Shown: positions 15,344 to 24,264, counted from the stretch's first letter. The stretch: 64,000 bases of DNA from Actinomyces sp. HPA0247 (GCA_000411415.1 KE150450.1:1066932-1130931); one strand, 5' to 3'. Program-made: numbers and translations. Notes: generated from the letters alone by a model not told the origin.

Positions 15344-18088
15344 ATGTCAGCGACGAAGCTCGTGATCGTGGAGTCTCCTGCGAAGGCAGCCACCATCGAG
15401 GGATACCTGGGTCCCGACTACCACGTGACCGCCTCGATCGGCCACATCCGTGACCTCCCGCAGCCCTCCGAGCTGCCCAAAGACATGAAGAAGGGGCCCT
15501 TCGGCCGTTTCGCCGTCAACGTGGATGATGGCTTTAAGCCCTACTACGTGGTGAACCCGGATAAGAAGAAAAAGGTCACCGAACTCAAGAAGCTCCTCAA
15601 GGAGTCCGACGAACTCTATCTGGCAACTGATGAGGACCGCGAGGGTGAGGCCATCGCGTGGCACCTCCTGCAGGTCTTGAAGCCGAAGGTTCCCGTGCGC
15701 CGCATGGTGTTCCACGAAATCACGAAGGAAGCGATCCAGCGCGCCCTGGAGAACACGCGCGACCTGGACACTGACCTCGTGGACGCGCAGGAGACCCGCC
15801 GCATCCTCGACCGCCTCTACGGTTACGAGGTGTCGCCTCTCCTGTGGCGCAAGATCCGCCCCTCCCTGTCGGCAGGCCGCGTGCAGTCGGTGGCCACGCG
15901 CCTCGTGGTCGCCAAGGAGCGCGACCGCATGGCGCACGTGAGCGCCCAGTACTGGTCGATCGACACGGCTTTCACGTCGGCGGGCCAGGCCTTCGGCGCG
16001 CGCGTCTCCTCCGTGGACGGCCACGCCATCGCGACCGGCTCCGACTTTTCCGAGAAGGGCGAGCTGAGCGCGAAGGCCGCCAAGGCCGGCGTCCTCCACC
16101 TGGACGAGGCCACGGCCCGCTCGTACGCCCGCGCGCTGTCGGACGCCCCGGCCTCGGTCATCGACTCGGTGACCCGCAAGCCCTACCGTCGCCGCCCGGC
16201 CGCCCCCTTCACGACGTCGACCCTCCAGCAGGAGGCGTCGCGCAAGCTGCACTGGAACGCGTCCTCGACGATGCGCACCGCCCAGTCCCTCTACGAGTCC
16301 GGTTACATCACCTACATGCGTACCGACTCCACGGCGCTGTCCAGCCAGGCGATTCACGCCGCTCGCGAGCAGGCCACCCAGCTCTACGGGGCCGAGGCCG
16401 TGGCCGACTCCCCGCGCCTGTACGGCACCACGTCGAAGGGAGCCCAGGAGGCGCACGAGGCGATCCGACCCGCCGGCGATCATTTCCGCACGCCGGGCGA
16501 GGTGGCTGGTTCCCTGTCGAAGCAGCAGCTGGCCCTGTACGACCTGATCTGGAAGCGCACGGTCGCCTCGCAGATGGCCGACGCGCTCGGCTACACGGCG
16601 ACGATCCGCGTGCTCACCGGCATTGAGGTCGACGGTGCGCGCCACGACGTGCTGTCCTCGGCCTCGGGCACGGTTATCACCTCCCCGGGCTTCCGCCTGG
16701 CCTACCAGGAGGGCCGCGACCAGGGCCGTTACGACGCGGAAAAGAACGACGCGGAGAAGACCCTGCCGGACGTCGCCGAGGGTGATCCCGCGACGCTGAC
16801 CGAGGCCACCCCGGACGGCCACGAGACCCAGCCTCCGGGCCGCTACACGGAGGCAACGCTGGTCAAGACCATGGAGGAGCTCGGCATCGGCCGTCCCTCC
16901 ACCTACGCGGCCACCATCCAGACGATCGGGGACCGCGGGTACGTGACGCACCGCGGCCAGTACCTGGTGCCCACGTGGCTGGCCTTCTCCGTGACACGCC
17001 TGCTCGAGGAGAACCTCGCGAACCTCGTCGACTACGACTTCACGGCCTCGATGGAGGGCGACCTGGACCGTATTGCCGCGGGCGAGGAGAACGGCACGGA
17101 CTTCCTGACCGGCTTCTTCTTCGGCCCCGACGGCACGGGCGAGAACGGCGGCCTGCGCCACGACGTCGCCTCCCTCGGCGACGACATCGATGCGCGCGCC
17201 GTCAACTCGATCGACCTGGGTCGCGGCGTGACGCTGCGCGTGGGCCGTTACGGGCCCTACATGGAAAAGGCCGACGGGACGCGCGCGAACGTGCCGCCGG
17301 AGGTCGCCCCCGACGAGCTGACGGATGAGCTGATCGATCAGCTCTTCTCCCGCGCCGCCGACGACGGCCGCGAGCTGGGCGTCGACCCCGCGACCGGCCA
17401 CACGATCATCGTCAAGGACGGCCGCTACGGCCCCTACGTCACCGAGGTCCTGCCCGAGGCGGCCGAGGGGGCCGAGGAGAGCGCGAAGAAGACGAAGAAG
17501 GCCGCCGTCAAGCCTCGCACCGCCTCGCTGTTCAAGACCATGGACATCGCTACCGTCACCCTCGAGGATGCGCTGAATCTGCTGTCCCTGCCGCGCGAGG
17601 TGGGCACGGACCCGGCCTCGGGCGAGGTCATCACCGCGCAGAACGGCCGCTACGGCCCCTACCTGAAGAAGGGCACGGACTCGCGCACGCTGGCCTCGGA
17701 GGATCAGTTGCTCACGATCACTCTGGACGAGGCCCTGGCCATCTACGCTCAGCCCAAGACCCGCGGCCGTGGCACGGCCCGTCCGCCGCTGCGCGAGTTC
17801 GGCGAGGATCCGATCTCGGGCAAGAAGGTCACCGTCAAGGACGGCCGCTTCGGCCCCTACGTGACGGACGGCGAGACCAACGTGACGGTGCCGCGCGCCG
17901 AGACGGTCGAGGACCTGACGGCTGAGCGCGCCTACGAACTCCTGGCCGATAAGCGCGCTAAGGGCCCCGCCCCCAAGCGCACGCGCAAGACGGCCGCAAA
18001 GAAGACGACGGCCAAGAAGACCGACGCGAAAAAGACCACCGCGAAGAAGACGGCCACCAAGAAGGCCGCGACGAAGAAGGACAGCTGA
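15344..18088 (+). CDS. topA: DNA topoisomerase I
   Basis: This 914-residue type IA enzyme relaxes negative supercoils. The TOPRIM domain starts KLVIVESPAKA and holds DEDREGE. The active-site tyrosine is Tyr324 in GYITYMRTDST. Four TopoI C-terminal repeats are visible (cores GRYGPYM, GRYGPYV, GRYGPYL, GRFGPYV), followed by a Lys/Thr/Ala tail (AKKTTAKKTDAKK...) typical of actinobacterial TopA and needed for processivity. The ATG at 15344 has GGAAGGG upstream. Its stop overlaps the tmk start by 1 bp. Confidence 0.97.
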   Translation: MSATKLVIVESPAKAATIEGYLGPDYHVTASIGHIRDLPQPSELPKDMKKGPFGRFAVNVDDGFKPYYVVNPDKKKKVTELKKLLKESDELYLATDEDREGEAIAWHLLQVLKPKVPVRRMVFHEITKEAIQRALENTRDLDTDLVDAQETRRILDRLYGYEVSPLLWRKIRPSLSAGRVQSVATRLVVAKERDRMAHVSAQYWSIDTAFTSAGQAFGARVSSVDGHAIATGSDFSEKGELSAKAAKAGVLHLDEATARSYARALSDAPASVIDSVTRKPYRRRPAAPFTTSTLQQEASRKLHWNASSTMRTAQSLYESGYITYMRTDSTALSSQAIHAAREQATQLYGAEAVADSPRLYGTTSKGAQEAHEAIRPAGDHFRTPGEVAGSLSKQQLALYDLIWKRTVASQMADALGYTATIRVLTGIEVDGARHDVLSSASGTVITSPGFRLAYQEGRDQGRYDAEKNDAEKTLPDVAEGDPATLTEATPDGHETQPPGRYTEATLVKTMEELGIGRPSTYAATIQTIGDRGYVTHRGQYLVPTWLAFSVTRLLEENLANLVDYDFTASMEGDLDRIAAGEENGTDFLTGFFFGPDGTGENGGLRHDVASLGDDIDARAVNSIDLGRGVTLRVGRYGPYMEKADGTRANVPPEVAPDELTDELIDQLFSRAADDGRELGVDPATGHTIIVKDGRYGPYVTEVLPEAAEGAEESAKKTKKAAVKPRTASLFKTMDIATVTLEDALNLLSLPREVGTDPASGEVITAQNGRYGPYLKKGTDSRTLASEDQLLTITLDEALAIYAQPKTRGRGTARPPLREFGEDPISGKKVTVKDGRFGPYVTDGETNVTVPRAETVEDLTAERAYELLADKRAKGPAPKRTRKTAAKKTTAKKTDAKKTTAKKTATKKAATKKDS

Positions 18089-18936
18089 TGACAGCGCGAG
18101 GAGTGTTCATCACCTTCGAAGGTGGCGACGGCTCGGGGAAGTCCACGCAGATCCAGTCGGTGCGCGACTGGTTCGAGAGCCGTGGCCGCGAGGTCATCGT
18201 CACCCGCGAGCCGGGCGGCACCGAGCTGGGCACGGAGATCCGGCGCCTCGTGCAAAACGGCCCCGAAGACGTCGACGCGCGCACGGAGGCCCTCCTGTAC
18301 GCGGCCGACCGCGCCTACCACGTCGCCACGGTCATCGCTCCCGCCCTCGAGCGCGGCGCGGTCGTGCTGGGGGACCGCTACATTGACTCCTCCCTGGCCT
18401 ACCAGGGCGCGGCCCGCTCCCTCGGCGTGGACGAGATCGCCTCGCTGAGCGCATGGGCGACCCGCGGCCTCTACCCGTCCCTGACCTTCCTCCTGGACCT
18501 GCCCCCGGAGGTCGGCGCGCGCCGCCGCACCGACGCCCCGGACCGCATGGAGCGCGAGTCCATGGACTTCCACGAGCGCGTGCGCCACGAGTACCTGCGC
18601 CTCGCGGATGCCGAGCCCGACCGCATCGTCGTCATCGACGCGGTGGGCACGGTCGACGAGGTCTTCTCTGAGATCCGCGGCGTCCTCGTCGAGCGCTTCG
18701 AGGGCGGCTCCGTCACCATCGACGAGGCCTCCGACTCTGTTCCCGCGCCCGCTCGGGACACCCCGGCCTCGTCCTCATCTGAGGTGCCCGCTGCGTCTGA
18801 AGCATCCGAAGCACCTGAGACTGATCGTGACTCTGAGAAGCAGCGTCAGAAGAACGCGGACAAGGGCAGCGCCCGCAAGCCCGCCACCATGGTGGGAGCC
18901 CTGGGCGAATCCCAGGGTGCGCTCTGGGATGAATGA
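18088..18936 (+). CDS. tmk: Thymidylate kinase with C-terminal extension
   Basis: This enzyme phosphorylates dTMP to dTDP. The P-loop is GGDGSGKS (residues 12-19), the DR pair lies in GDRYIDSSLAYQG, and the lid is around ARRRTDAPDRMERE. The catalytic domain ends near residue 212. About 70 more residues rich in Ser, Glu, Ala and Lys follow, with no known domain. The stop overlaps the holB start (ATGA), so the operon topA-tmk-holB is probably translationally coupled. Confidence 0.95.
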   Translation: MTARGVFITFEGGDGSGKSTQIQSVRDWFESRGREVIVTREPGGTELGTEIRRLVQNGPEDVDARTEALLYAADRAYHVATVIAPALERGAVVLGDRYIDSSLAYQGAARSLGVDEIASLSAWATRGLYPSLTFLLDLPPEVGARRRTDAPDRMERESMDFHERVRHEYLRLADAEPDRIVVIDAVGTVDEVFSEIRGVLVERFEGGSVTIDEASDSVPAPARDTPASSSSEVPAASEASEAPETDRDSEKQRQKNADKGSARKPATMVGALGESQGALWDE

Positions 18937-20126
18937 TGAGCGTCTGGTCCTCGCTGGTCGGGCAGGAAGCGGCGGTCGCTAAGCTCTCCGAGGCCGCTGC
19001 CTCCGCTCGCGCGATCGTCGCCTCCCGCGGTGGCGCGCACGACTCCGACGACGCGCGTTCCATGAGCCACGCGTGGCTCATCACCGGCCCTCCCGGCTCG
19101 GGGCGCTCCGTCGCTGCGCGCGCCTTCGCGGCCGCCCTGCAGTGCACGGGCGAGACCGTGGGGTGTGGCCAGTGCGCGGGATGCCGCACGACGATGGGCC
19201 GCACGAACGCCGACGTTGTCTTCGCGGCCACCGAGACCTCGATCATTAACGTGGAGACCGCGCGTTCCCTCGTGCTGCAGGCGCAGTCCTCGCCCTCCCA
19301 GGGGCTGTGGCGCGTCATCGTCGTCGAGGACGCGGACCGCCTCGGCGAATCCGGCGCGAACGCCCTTCTCAAGGCCATCGAGGAGCCGCCCGAGCACACC
19401 GTGTGGCTCCTGTGCGCCCCCAGCCCCGAGGACATGATCGCCACGATCCGCTCGCGCTGCCGTCACCTCGGCCTGCGCATTCCCACCGCGGCTGCGGTCG
19501 CCGACCTGCTCGTGCGCGAGGGCGTCGCTACCCCCGAGGTCGCTCTCGAGGCCGCGCGTGCCGCCCAGTCGCACATCGGCCTGGCGCGCGCGCTCGCCCG
19601 CGACCCCCAGATGCGTGAACGCCGCCGCGCCATCATTACCGCGCCCGCGTCCGTGCGCAGCGTCGGCGAGGCCGTCATGGCCGCCGACCGCCTCCTCGAG
19701 ACCGCGAAAGCCCAGGCCGACGCGCAGGTCAGCGAACGCAACGCCCGCGAAAAGGCCGAACTGATGCGCCAGCTCGGCATGGACGAAGGCGAGAGCGCCA
19801 CCAAGGCCTCGCGCACGATGATCCGCCAGCTCGAGGAAGACCAGAAGCGCCGCTCCAAGCGCGCCCTCACCGACGCGATCGACCGCGCCCTCATCGACCT
19901 GCTCGCGATCTACCGCGACGTCCTCATGGTCCAAGTGGGCGGGGACGGCGAACTCATCAACACCGACCTCGCCGACCTGGTGGGCCAGATTGCCCGCGAT
20001 TCCACGCCCCGCCAAACCCTCGCGCGCGTCGACCACATCGAAACCGCTCGCAAGCGCCTTGTGTCGAACGGAAACCCCCTGCTGGTCCTCGAAGACATGG
20101 CGATTTCGCTGCGCCCCCAGGCGTGA
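18933..20126 (+). CDS. holB: DNA polymerase III subunit delta' (clamp loader)
   Basis: This 397-residue AAA+ clamp-loader subunit has a P-loop-like GPPGSGRSVAARAF and a zinc module CGQCAGC (with the first Cys upstream in ETVGC). The strand-3 region is RVIVVEDADRLGESGANALLKAIEEPPEHTVW, and LRSRC-like sensor IRSRCRHLGLR follows. Two adjacent ATG codons (18933, 18936) could each be the start; the first overlaps tmk by 4 bp. Third gene of the topA operon. Confidence 0.95.
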   Translation: MMSVWSSLVGQEAAVAKLSEAAASARAIVASRGGAHDSDDARSMSHAWLITGPPGSGRSVAARAFAAALQCTGETVGCGQCAGCRTTMGRTNADVVFAATETSIINVETARSLVLQAQSSPSQGLWRVIVVEDADRLGESGANALLKAIEEPPEHTVWLLCAPSPEDMIATIRSRCRHLGLRIPTAAAVADLLVREGVATPEVALEAARAAQSHIGLARALARDPQMRERRRAIITAPASVRSVGEAVMAADRLLETAKAQADAQVSERNAREKAELMRQLGMDEGESATKASRTMIRQLEEDQKRRSKRALTDAIDRALIDLLAIYRDVLMVQVGGDGELINTDLADLVGQIARDSTPRQTLARVDHIETARKRLVSNGNPLLVLEDMAISLRPQA

Positions 20127-20162
20127 AAACTGACCCGGCGTTTCTCCGTTACAATCGGGGCC

Positions 20163-21779
20163 ATGAAGACTCGCTCCATCGCGGCCGGCGCCGTCGCTAT
20201 CCTCGCCGTCGTCGCGATCGTCCTGACCGTCATCGGCTACTACGGAACCCAGCGCAAGGGTCCGGTACCCCAGACGACGGCCACCTCCTCGTCCGCGCCG
20301 ATCCCAGTCCAGTCAGGCTCCACCCAGTCCTACTACGAGCAGCAGATCTCCTGGGGCGCGTGCGAGCAGGGAACCTTTGATTCCTACCAGGGCGTCGACT
20401 CCTCCGACGCGAGCGAGTACCAGTGCGCCTTCCTCAAGGCACCCCTCGACTGGTCCAACCCCGACGGCGACCAGATCACCCTCGCGCTCGCCATCCACCG
20501 CTCCGGCGTCGAGGGCGCGCCCGCCCTCTTCATTAACCCGGGCGGCCCCGGTGGCGCCGTCGTCTCCTCGCTGCCCTACTACGCGGCGCAGGGAATCGGC
20601 GAGGCCATCGTCAAGTCCTACGACATCGTCGCCCTCGACCCGCGAGGAGTCGGCGACTCGACCCCCGTCTTCTGCATGACCGACGCGGAGAAGGACGAAC
20701 GTAACGCCGGCGAAGACGAGGACATCGACACCGGCGACGAATCCCCCCAGTCCGCGGTCGCCGCCGCCCAGGAGGACTCGCGCACCGTCGCGGCGGGCTG
20801 CCGCGAACACTCCGGTAGCCTGTTCGAACACATCGACACCGTCAGCGCAGCGCGCGACTTTGACATGGTGCGAGCCGTCCTCGGCCAGGAGACGCTCAAC
20901 CTCCTCGGCTACTCCTACGGCACCTTCCTCGGCGCCACCTACGCCGGGCTCTTCCCCGAGCGCGTCGGCCGCTTCGTCCTCGACGGTGCCCTCGACCCCA
21001 CCCTCAGCGTGAACGAGGTCTCAGCCCTCCAGATGCGCGGCCTGGACGCCTCCCTCCAACACTGGATCTCCGACTGCGCCACCCAGTCCACCTGCCCGAT
21101 GGGACGCAGCCTCGACGAGGGCATCCAGACCGTGCGCTCCTTCCTCGACTCCCTCGAAGACAGTCCGATGCGCACGAACGACCCCGCGCGTCCCCTCACC
21201 GAAAACCTGGCCGTCACCGCGCTGACCGGCGCCATGTACAACACCCAATGGTGGCCGCAGCTGACCCAGGCCTTTGGCATGGCGTGGCAGAAGGGGGACG
21301 GCAGCGGCCTGCTGGCCATCGCCGACACCCTCAACTCGCGCAACCCCGACGGCACCTACCAGGACAACTCCACGGACGCCATCAACGCGATCAACAACCT
21401 GGACTACACGCCCGAAGGAAACATCGACCAGTGGGCCGCGCAGGTCGCGACCCTCAAGAGTGAACTGCCGATCCTCGGCAAGTACGTGGGCTACCCGTCG
21501 GCCGCCCTCGAGGCCTGGCCGACGAAGCATGCTAAGCGCTCGCGCATTACCGCCCAGGGCGCCGCCCCCATCGTCGTCATCGGCACCACCCACGACCCGG
21601 CGACACCCTACTCCATGGCGCAGGGCCTGTCCGGGCAGCTTTCCAGCGGTGTTCTGGTGACCGTCGAAGGATGGAACCACACCGCGTACCGCCGCGGCGC
21701 CAACCAGTGCGTCACCCGGGCCGTCGAGGACTACTTCGTGAAGGGGACCGTCCCCGCCGACGGCCTCATGTGCCAGTAG
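20163..21779 (+). CDS. Secreted alpha/beta hydrolase, tripeptidyl aminopeptidase-like
   Basis: This 538-residue exported serine hydrolase has an N-terminal hydrophobic helix (residues 7-28) that is a signal or anchor; no lipobox cysteine follows. The oxyanion segment is NPGGPGG. The triad is Ser in GYSYGT, Asp in GTTHDPATPY and His in GWNHTAY. The C-terminal TAP-like cap ending with a Cys (GLMCQ) is typical of mycobacterial and actinomycete proteases. It is 36 bp after holB and may be co-transcribed. The substrate is likely small peptides from outside the cell. Confidence 0.9.
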   Translation: MKTRSIAAGAVAILAVVAIVLTVIGYYGTQRKGPVPQTTATSSSAPIPVQSGSTQSYYEQQISWGACEQGTFDSYQGVDSSDASEYQCAFLKAPLDWSNPDGDQITLALAIHRSGVEGAPALFINPGGPGGAVVSSLPYYAAQGIGEAIVKSYDIVALDPRGVGDSTPVFCMTDAEKDERNAGEDEDIDTGDESPQSAVAAAQEDSRTVAAGCREHSGSLFEHIDTVSAARDFDMVRAVLGQETLNLLGYSYGTFLGATYAGLFPERVGRFVLDGALDPTLSVNEVSALQMRGLDASLQHWISDCATQSTCPMGRSLDEGIQTVRSFLDSLEDSPMRTNDPARPLTENLAVTALTGAMYNTQWWPQLTQAFGMAWQKGDGSGLLAIADTLNSRNPDGTYQDNSTDAINAINNLDYTPEGNIDQWAAQVATLKSELPILGKYVGYPSAALEAWPTKHAKRSRITAQGAAPIVVIGTTHDPATPYSMAQGLSGQLSSGVLVTVEGWNHTAYRRGANQCVTRAVEDYFVKGTVPADGLMCQ

Positions 21780-21818
21780 AGACGTGACCCACGACATCCC
21801 GTTGTGGGGTGTCCTGGT

Positions 21819-21848
21819 TTGCGCTCGGCGCGATTTGTCCAGTAGAGT
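21819..21848 (+). promoter_or_regulatory. tRNA-Thr promoter
   Basis: TTGCGC (21819-21824) and TAGAGT (21843-21848) are spaced 18 bp apart, the same hexamers as ahead of tRNA-Ser. Confidence 0.6.
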
Positions 21849-21894
21849 TGTGCCGTTGCCTGCACGCCCCGGAAACGGTGGAACGGCAGGCGCG

Positions 21895-21967
21895 GCCGCC
21901 TTAGCTCAGTCGGCAGAGCGATTCACTCGTAATGAATAGGTCGTGGGTTCGATTCCCACAGGCGGCT
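21895..21967 (+). tRNA. tRNA-Thr (anticodon CGT)
   Basis: The acceptor GCCGCCT (21895-21901) pairs with AGGCGGC (21960-21966), discriminator T. The anticodon loop CTCGTAA has CGT at 21928-21930, reading ACG. D-arm TTAGCTCAGT and T-loop GGTTCGATTCC are canonical. CCA is not encoded. Confidence 0.95.
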
Positions 21968-21973
21968 CAGAGA

Positions 21974-22002
21974 CGCCCACCCGTTAACGGGTGGGCGTTT
22001 TT
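21974..22002 (+). terminator. Terminator of tRNA-Thr
   Basis: CGCCCACCCGTT pairs with AACGGGTGGGCG and is followed by TTTTT. Confidence 0.9.
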
Positions 22003-22017
22003 GTATGCGCGTGTTGC

Positions 22018-22255
22018 TTGTGGCGTCGCTGGTGTTCCGGGCGCCGTCTGGCCCGGCCGTGGGGCCGGGCTGCTTGATGTGCCCGTGGGCGGCGGCCCGC
22101 CCGCTCGCCGTCCGCGCCGCGAGCTTCGCTCGGCGCGTCGGCTCGAAGCCCGGCCAGGCCCTGCCGCCGCCCACGGGCACCGCAGCCTGGCCCCGCCGTC
22201 GCCCACGGGCGCTGCAGCCTGGCCCTGCCATCGCCCACGGGCACCGCAGCCTGGC
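22018..22255. repeat. GC-rich hairpin repeat, copy 2, with two extra right arms
   Basis: This is nearly the same as 4606-4795 and again directly downstream of a tRNA. The left arm has GTGCCCGTGGGCGGCGGC (about 22078). Three right arms in a row contain CGCCCACGGGCACCGCAGCC or variants (about 22165-22190, 22200-22222, 22231-22253). Confidence 0.8.
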
Positions 22256-22297
22256 CCTGGGTTGTTGTATGTGGCTCAGCGGTGGCTATCAATCATC

Positions 22298-22410
22298 AAT
22301 TTCGCATGCAATTCCCCAGTAGCTTGTTCAAATATTGAATTTGCATCGTTGGAATTGCAACGTTTTCAGGGTTTGTTGAAATTTGGTCCAATCGAATTGC
22401 ATGCGAAATT
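22298..22410. repeat. 110-bp palindromic element, copy B
   Basis: The left arm AATTTCGCATGCAATTCCCC (22298-22317) pairs with the right arm GAATTGCATGCGAAATT (22394-22410). A central near-palindrome CGTTGGAATTGCAACG is shared with other copies. Confidence 0.85.
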
Positions 22411-22565
22411 TATCTGGAGCTAGCCCCGCCAACCCATGCTGGCCCTGCCAACCGGCCGCAGCCTGCGCCGCGGCCGGGCCCTGTGGTTCCTCCGGTGCCT
22501 TCTGCTTCATACCTGTGGTGCCTGGAGTGTTGTTGTGTTGGCTAGCTCGATCTCTGCCTTGCGTT

Positions 22566-22736
22566 CGGTACAAAATTCTCCCTGCTTGGCTTCTTGGTGG
22601 TGAGAACGGTATAAAACTCTCCCTGCATGCAGAACAAGCGCGAAATTGGGCCATTTCGGGGGAGCAGGGAGAATTTTGTACCGGACATGCGGTGAGAAGG
22701 GGAGTGCGGGGAGAGTTTTGTACCGGAGGGGCCCGG
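22566..22736. repeat. Nested inverted repeat, CGGTACAAAATTCTCCCTGC family
   Basis: Left outer arm CGGTACAAAATTCTCCCTGC (22566) and left inner CGGTATAAAACTCTCCCTGC. Right inner GCAGGGAGAATTTTGTACCG and right outer GGGGAGAGTTTTGTACCGG, ending 22736. This is the same 2+2 layout as the family at 22923 but unrelated arm sequence. Confidence 0.8.
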
Positions 22737-22922
22737 TGCGGTTCTTGTTGGGAGAGTTGTGTTGTGCTCTCGCGTAGTCTTTGTGCCGGTTGGTGGGCTT
22801 ATGGCAGTGCCCTGGCGCTGCTCATGGGCACTGCGGCTGGGCTCTCCGGGTCCTCCGGTGCCCCCCATGCCGGTGGGGCTGGGTCGCTGATGGGTAGTGC
22901 ACTGGAGGGCCTACGTCTGCAC

Positions 22923-23085
22923 GCGCGAAAAAGTTCTCCCTGCGTCGCTGGTAGATCGTGAAAGCGCGAAAAAGTTCGCCCTGCGCGCTCAAATTGGCCC
23001 AAATTTGGTGTTTTTGCGCTTGCTGGGCGAAATTTTTCGCGGAAATGTCACTGGAGGGCTGGTGTTGGGCGAAGTTTTTCGCGCC
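22923..23085. repeat. Nested inverted repeat, GCGAAAAAGTTCGCCC family, copy 2
   Basis: Left arms GCGAAAAAGTTCTCCCTGC and GCGAAAAAGTTCGCCCTGC. Right arms GCTGGGCGAAATTTTTCGCG and TGGGCGAAGTTTTTCGCGCC. Length is 163 bp, equal to the copy at 6495-6657, and the text between the two right arms is also alike. Confidence 0.8.
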
Positions 23086-23148
23086 AACCGGTGCTGTGCC
23101 AGGCCTTGTAGGCGACGCGGCGCACTTCAGGCGGCTGTGATGGGGGTT

Positions 23149-23210
23149 TTGCACTACACGAAGCCTTCTGGCGGCGTGTCGCCGGCGTGTCGAACCCCCG
23201 TGTAGTGCAA
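23149..23210. repeat. Inverted repeat TTGCACTACACG
   Basis: TTGCACTACACG (23149-23160) pairs perfectly with CGTGTAGTGCAA (23199-23210). The inside holds two copies of GGCGTGTCG. A diverged copy in the other direction is at 63385-63460. Confidence 0.75.
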
Positions 23211-23265
23211 TTCCCCCCGATTGGTGGCGGTGAGCTCGCAGTTTGCGGTGGTGTGGCGCCCACAT

Positions 23266-23324
23266 CGCAGACCACCTCGGTGAAAAACGCTGACAACGGG
23301 CTGCTAGTGGTGAAGTGGTCTGCG
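23266..23324. repeat. Inverted repeat CGCAGACCAC
   Basis: CGCAGACCAC (23266-23275) pairs perfectly with GTGGTCTGCG (23315-23324). From here to 23583 no gene is seen. Confidence 0.6.
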
Positions 23325-23583
23325 TTTTGGGCGAATCGGCACCCGCGAGGTGTGTTGTGCGCATGAGAGGGGTTTGTTGAAATTCCGGTTGCATATCGGC
23401 GCGTCGCGCTGTCGTGCTCGCGCAGGTGCCACGGCCCAAATGCCGACCCTCGATCGCGGGAGGCAACCGTGGCCTCGGGCAAGATTGGTTAGGCGAACCT
23501 GGCCCTGAAAACGTAAGCGTCAATGACGATAAAACGCTGAAATCCGAGGAATATTCCCTCACAGCAACGAGATAGTGAAACAT

Positions 23584-23628
23584 TTGACTAAAGGGCTGTT
23601 AGCACTAGAAATCACGGGACTAAAGGAC
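23584..23628 (+). promoter_or_regulatory. Two tandem GACTAAAGG boxes ahead of dps
   Basis: Box 1 is TTGACTAAAGGGC (23584-23596). Box 2 is GGGACTAAAGGAC (23616-23628), 32 bp downstream, about three helical turns. Box 2 is identical to the box in the sodA promoter. Both resemble a DosR/DevR half-consensus. Confidence 0.55.
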
Positions 23629-23706
23629 CAAGATAGATGTGTCTGAAGGGCACAGCCCCACAAGGGAGAGCCCCGTACCGAATACACATGCAGAGGAGAA
23701 ACAAAC

Positions 23707-24177
23707 ATGACCGTTGAGTCCACCGGCTTCAAGGCTTCCGACGTTCTCGCAGGCAACCTGCAGAAGGTCCTCACCGACGTGACCGCTCTGTCCCTCGTGG
23801 GCAAGCAGCTGCACTGGAACATCACCGGCGACGGCTTCCGCTCGCTGCACCTGTTCCTGGACGACGTCGTTGACATCGCCCGCGAGGCCTCCGACGAGAT
23901 CGCCGAGCGCATGCGCGCCCTCCAGGTCGTCCCCAACGGCCTGCCCGAGGTCGTCGCCCAGCGCAACACCCTGCCGACCATCCCCGAGACCATCATCAAG
24001 ACCGATGATGCCGAGGAGCTCGCCGTCGCCGCCATCAACGCGACCGTCGGCACCATGCGCGACGTGCACGAGAAGGTCGACGCTGAGGACTCCGCCTCCG
24101 CCGACATCCTCAACGACTACATCCGCCGCTTCGAGCAGCAGGCGTGGTTCATCCGTTCGCAGAACGGCCAGGCCTGA
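23707..24177 (+). CDS. dps: Dps family ferritin-like DNA-protection protein
   Basis: This 156-residue protein would form a 12-mer that stores iron using H2O2 and shields DNA. Ferroxidase ligands at the dimer face are the His of KQLHWNI, the His of RSLHLFLD, and Asp/Glu in DDVVDIAREASDEIAER. GGAG lies 8 nt before the ATG. There is no long basic tail, so DNA binding may be weak. The promoter shares a 13-bp box with sodA, suggesting shared stress control. Confidence 0.95.
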   Translation: MTVESTGFKASDVLAGNLQKVLTDVTALSLVGKQLHWNITGDGFRSLHLFLDDVVDIAREASDEIAERMRALQVVPNGLPEVVAQRNTLPTIPETIIKTDDAEELAVAAINATVGTMRDVHEKVDAEDSASADILNDYIRRFEQQAWFIRSQNGQA

Positions 24178-24233
24178 GCCTGACTCCTCCGTGAGGAGGA
24201 CGCGAGTCGCCTAGGCTCGCATCAAACAACGTG

Positions 24234-24264
24234 GGGTGCCCCGCCTCTTGCAGGCGGGGCACCC
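24234..24264. terminator. Terminator after dps; no gene seen in 24265-24524
   Basis: GGGTGCCCCGCCT pairs perfectly with AGGCGGGGCACCC around a 5-nt loop, followed by TTGT. The next 260 bp to hemH are GC-rich with no believable gene. Confidence 0.8.

Noticed and set aside
15347-17401. A 684-codon minus-strand frame opposite topA
   Set aside because: It is a shadow of topA codons; no ribosome-binding site or family match.
22003-23583. Small genes in the repeat island
   Set aside because: The frames there are made of repeat arms, overlap on both strands and lack starts with ribosome-binding sites.
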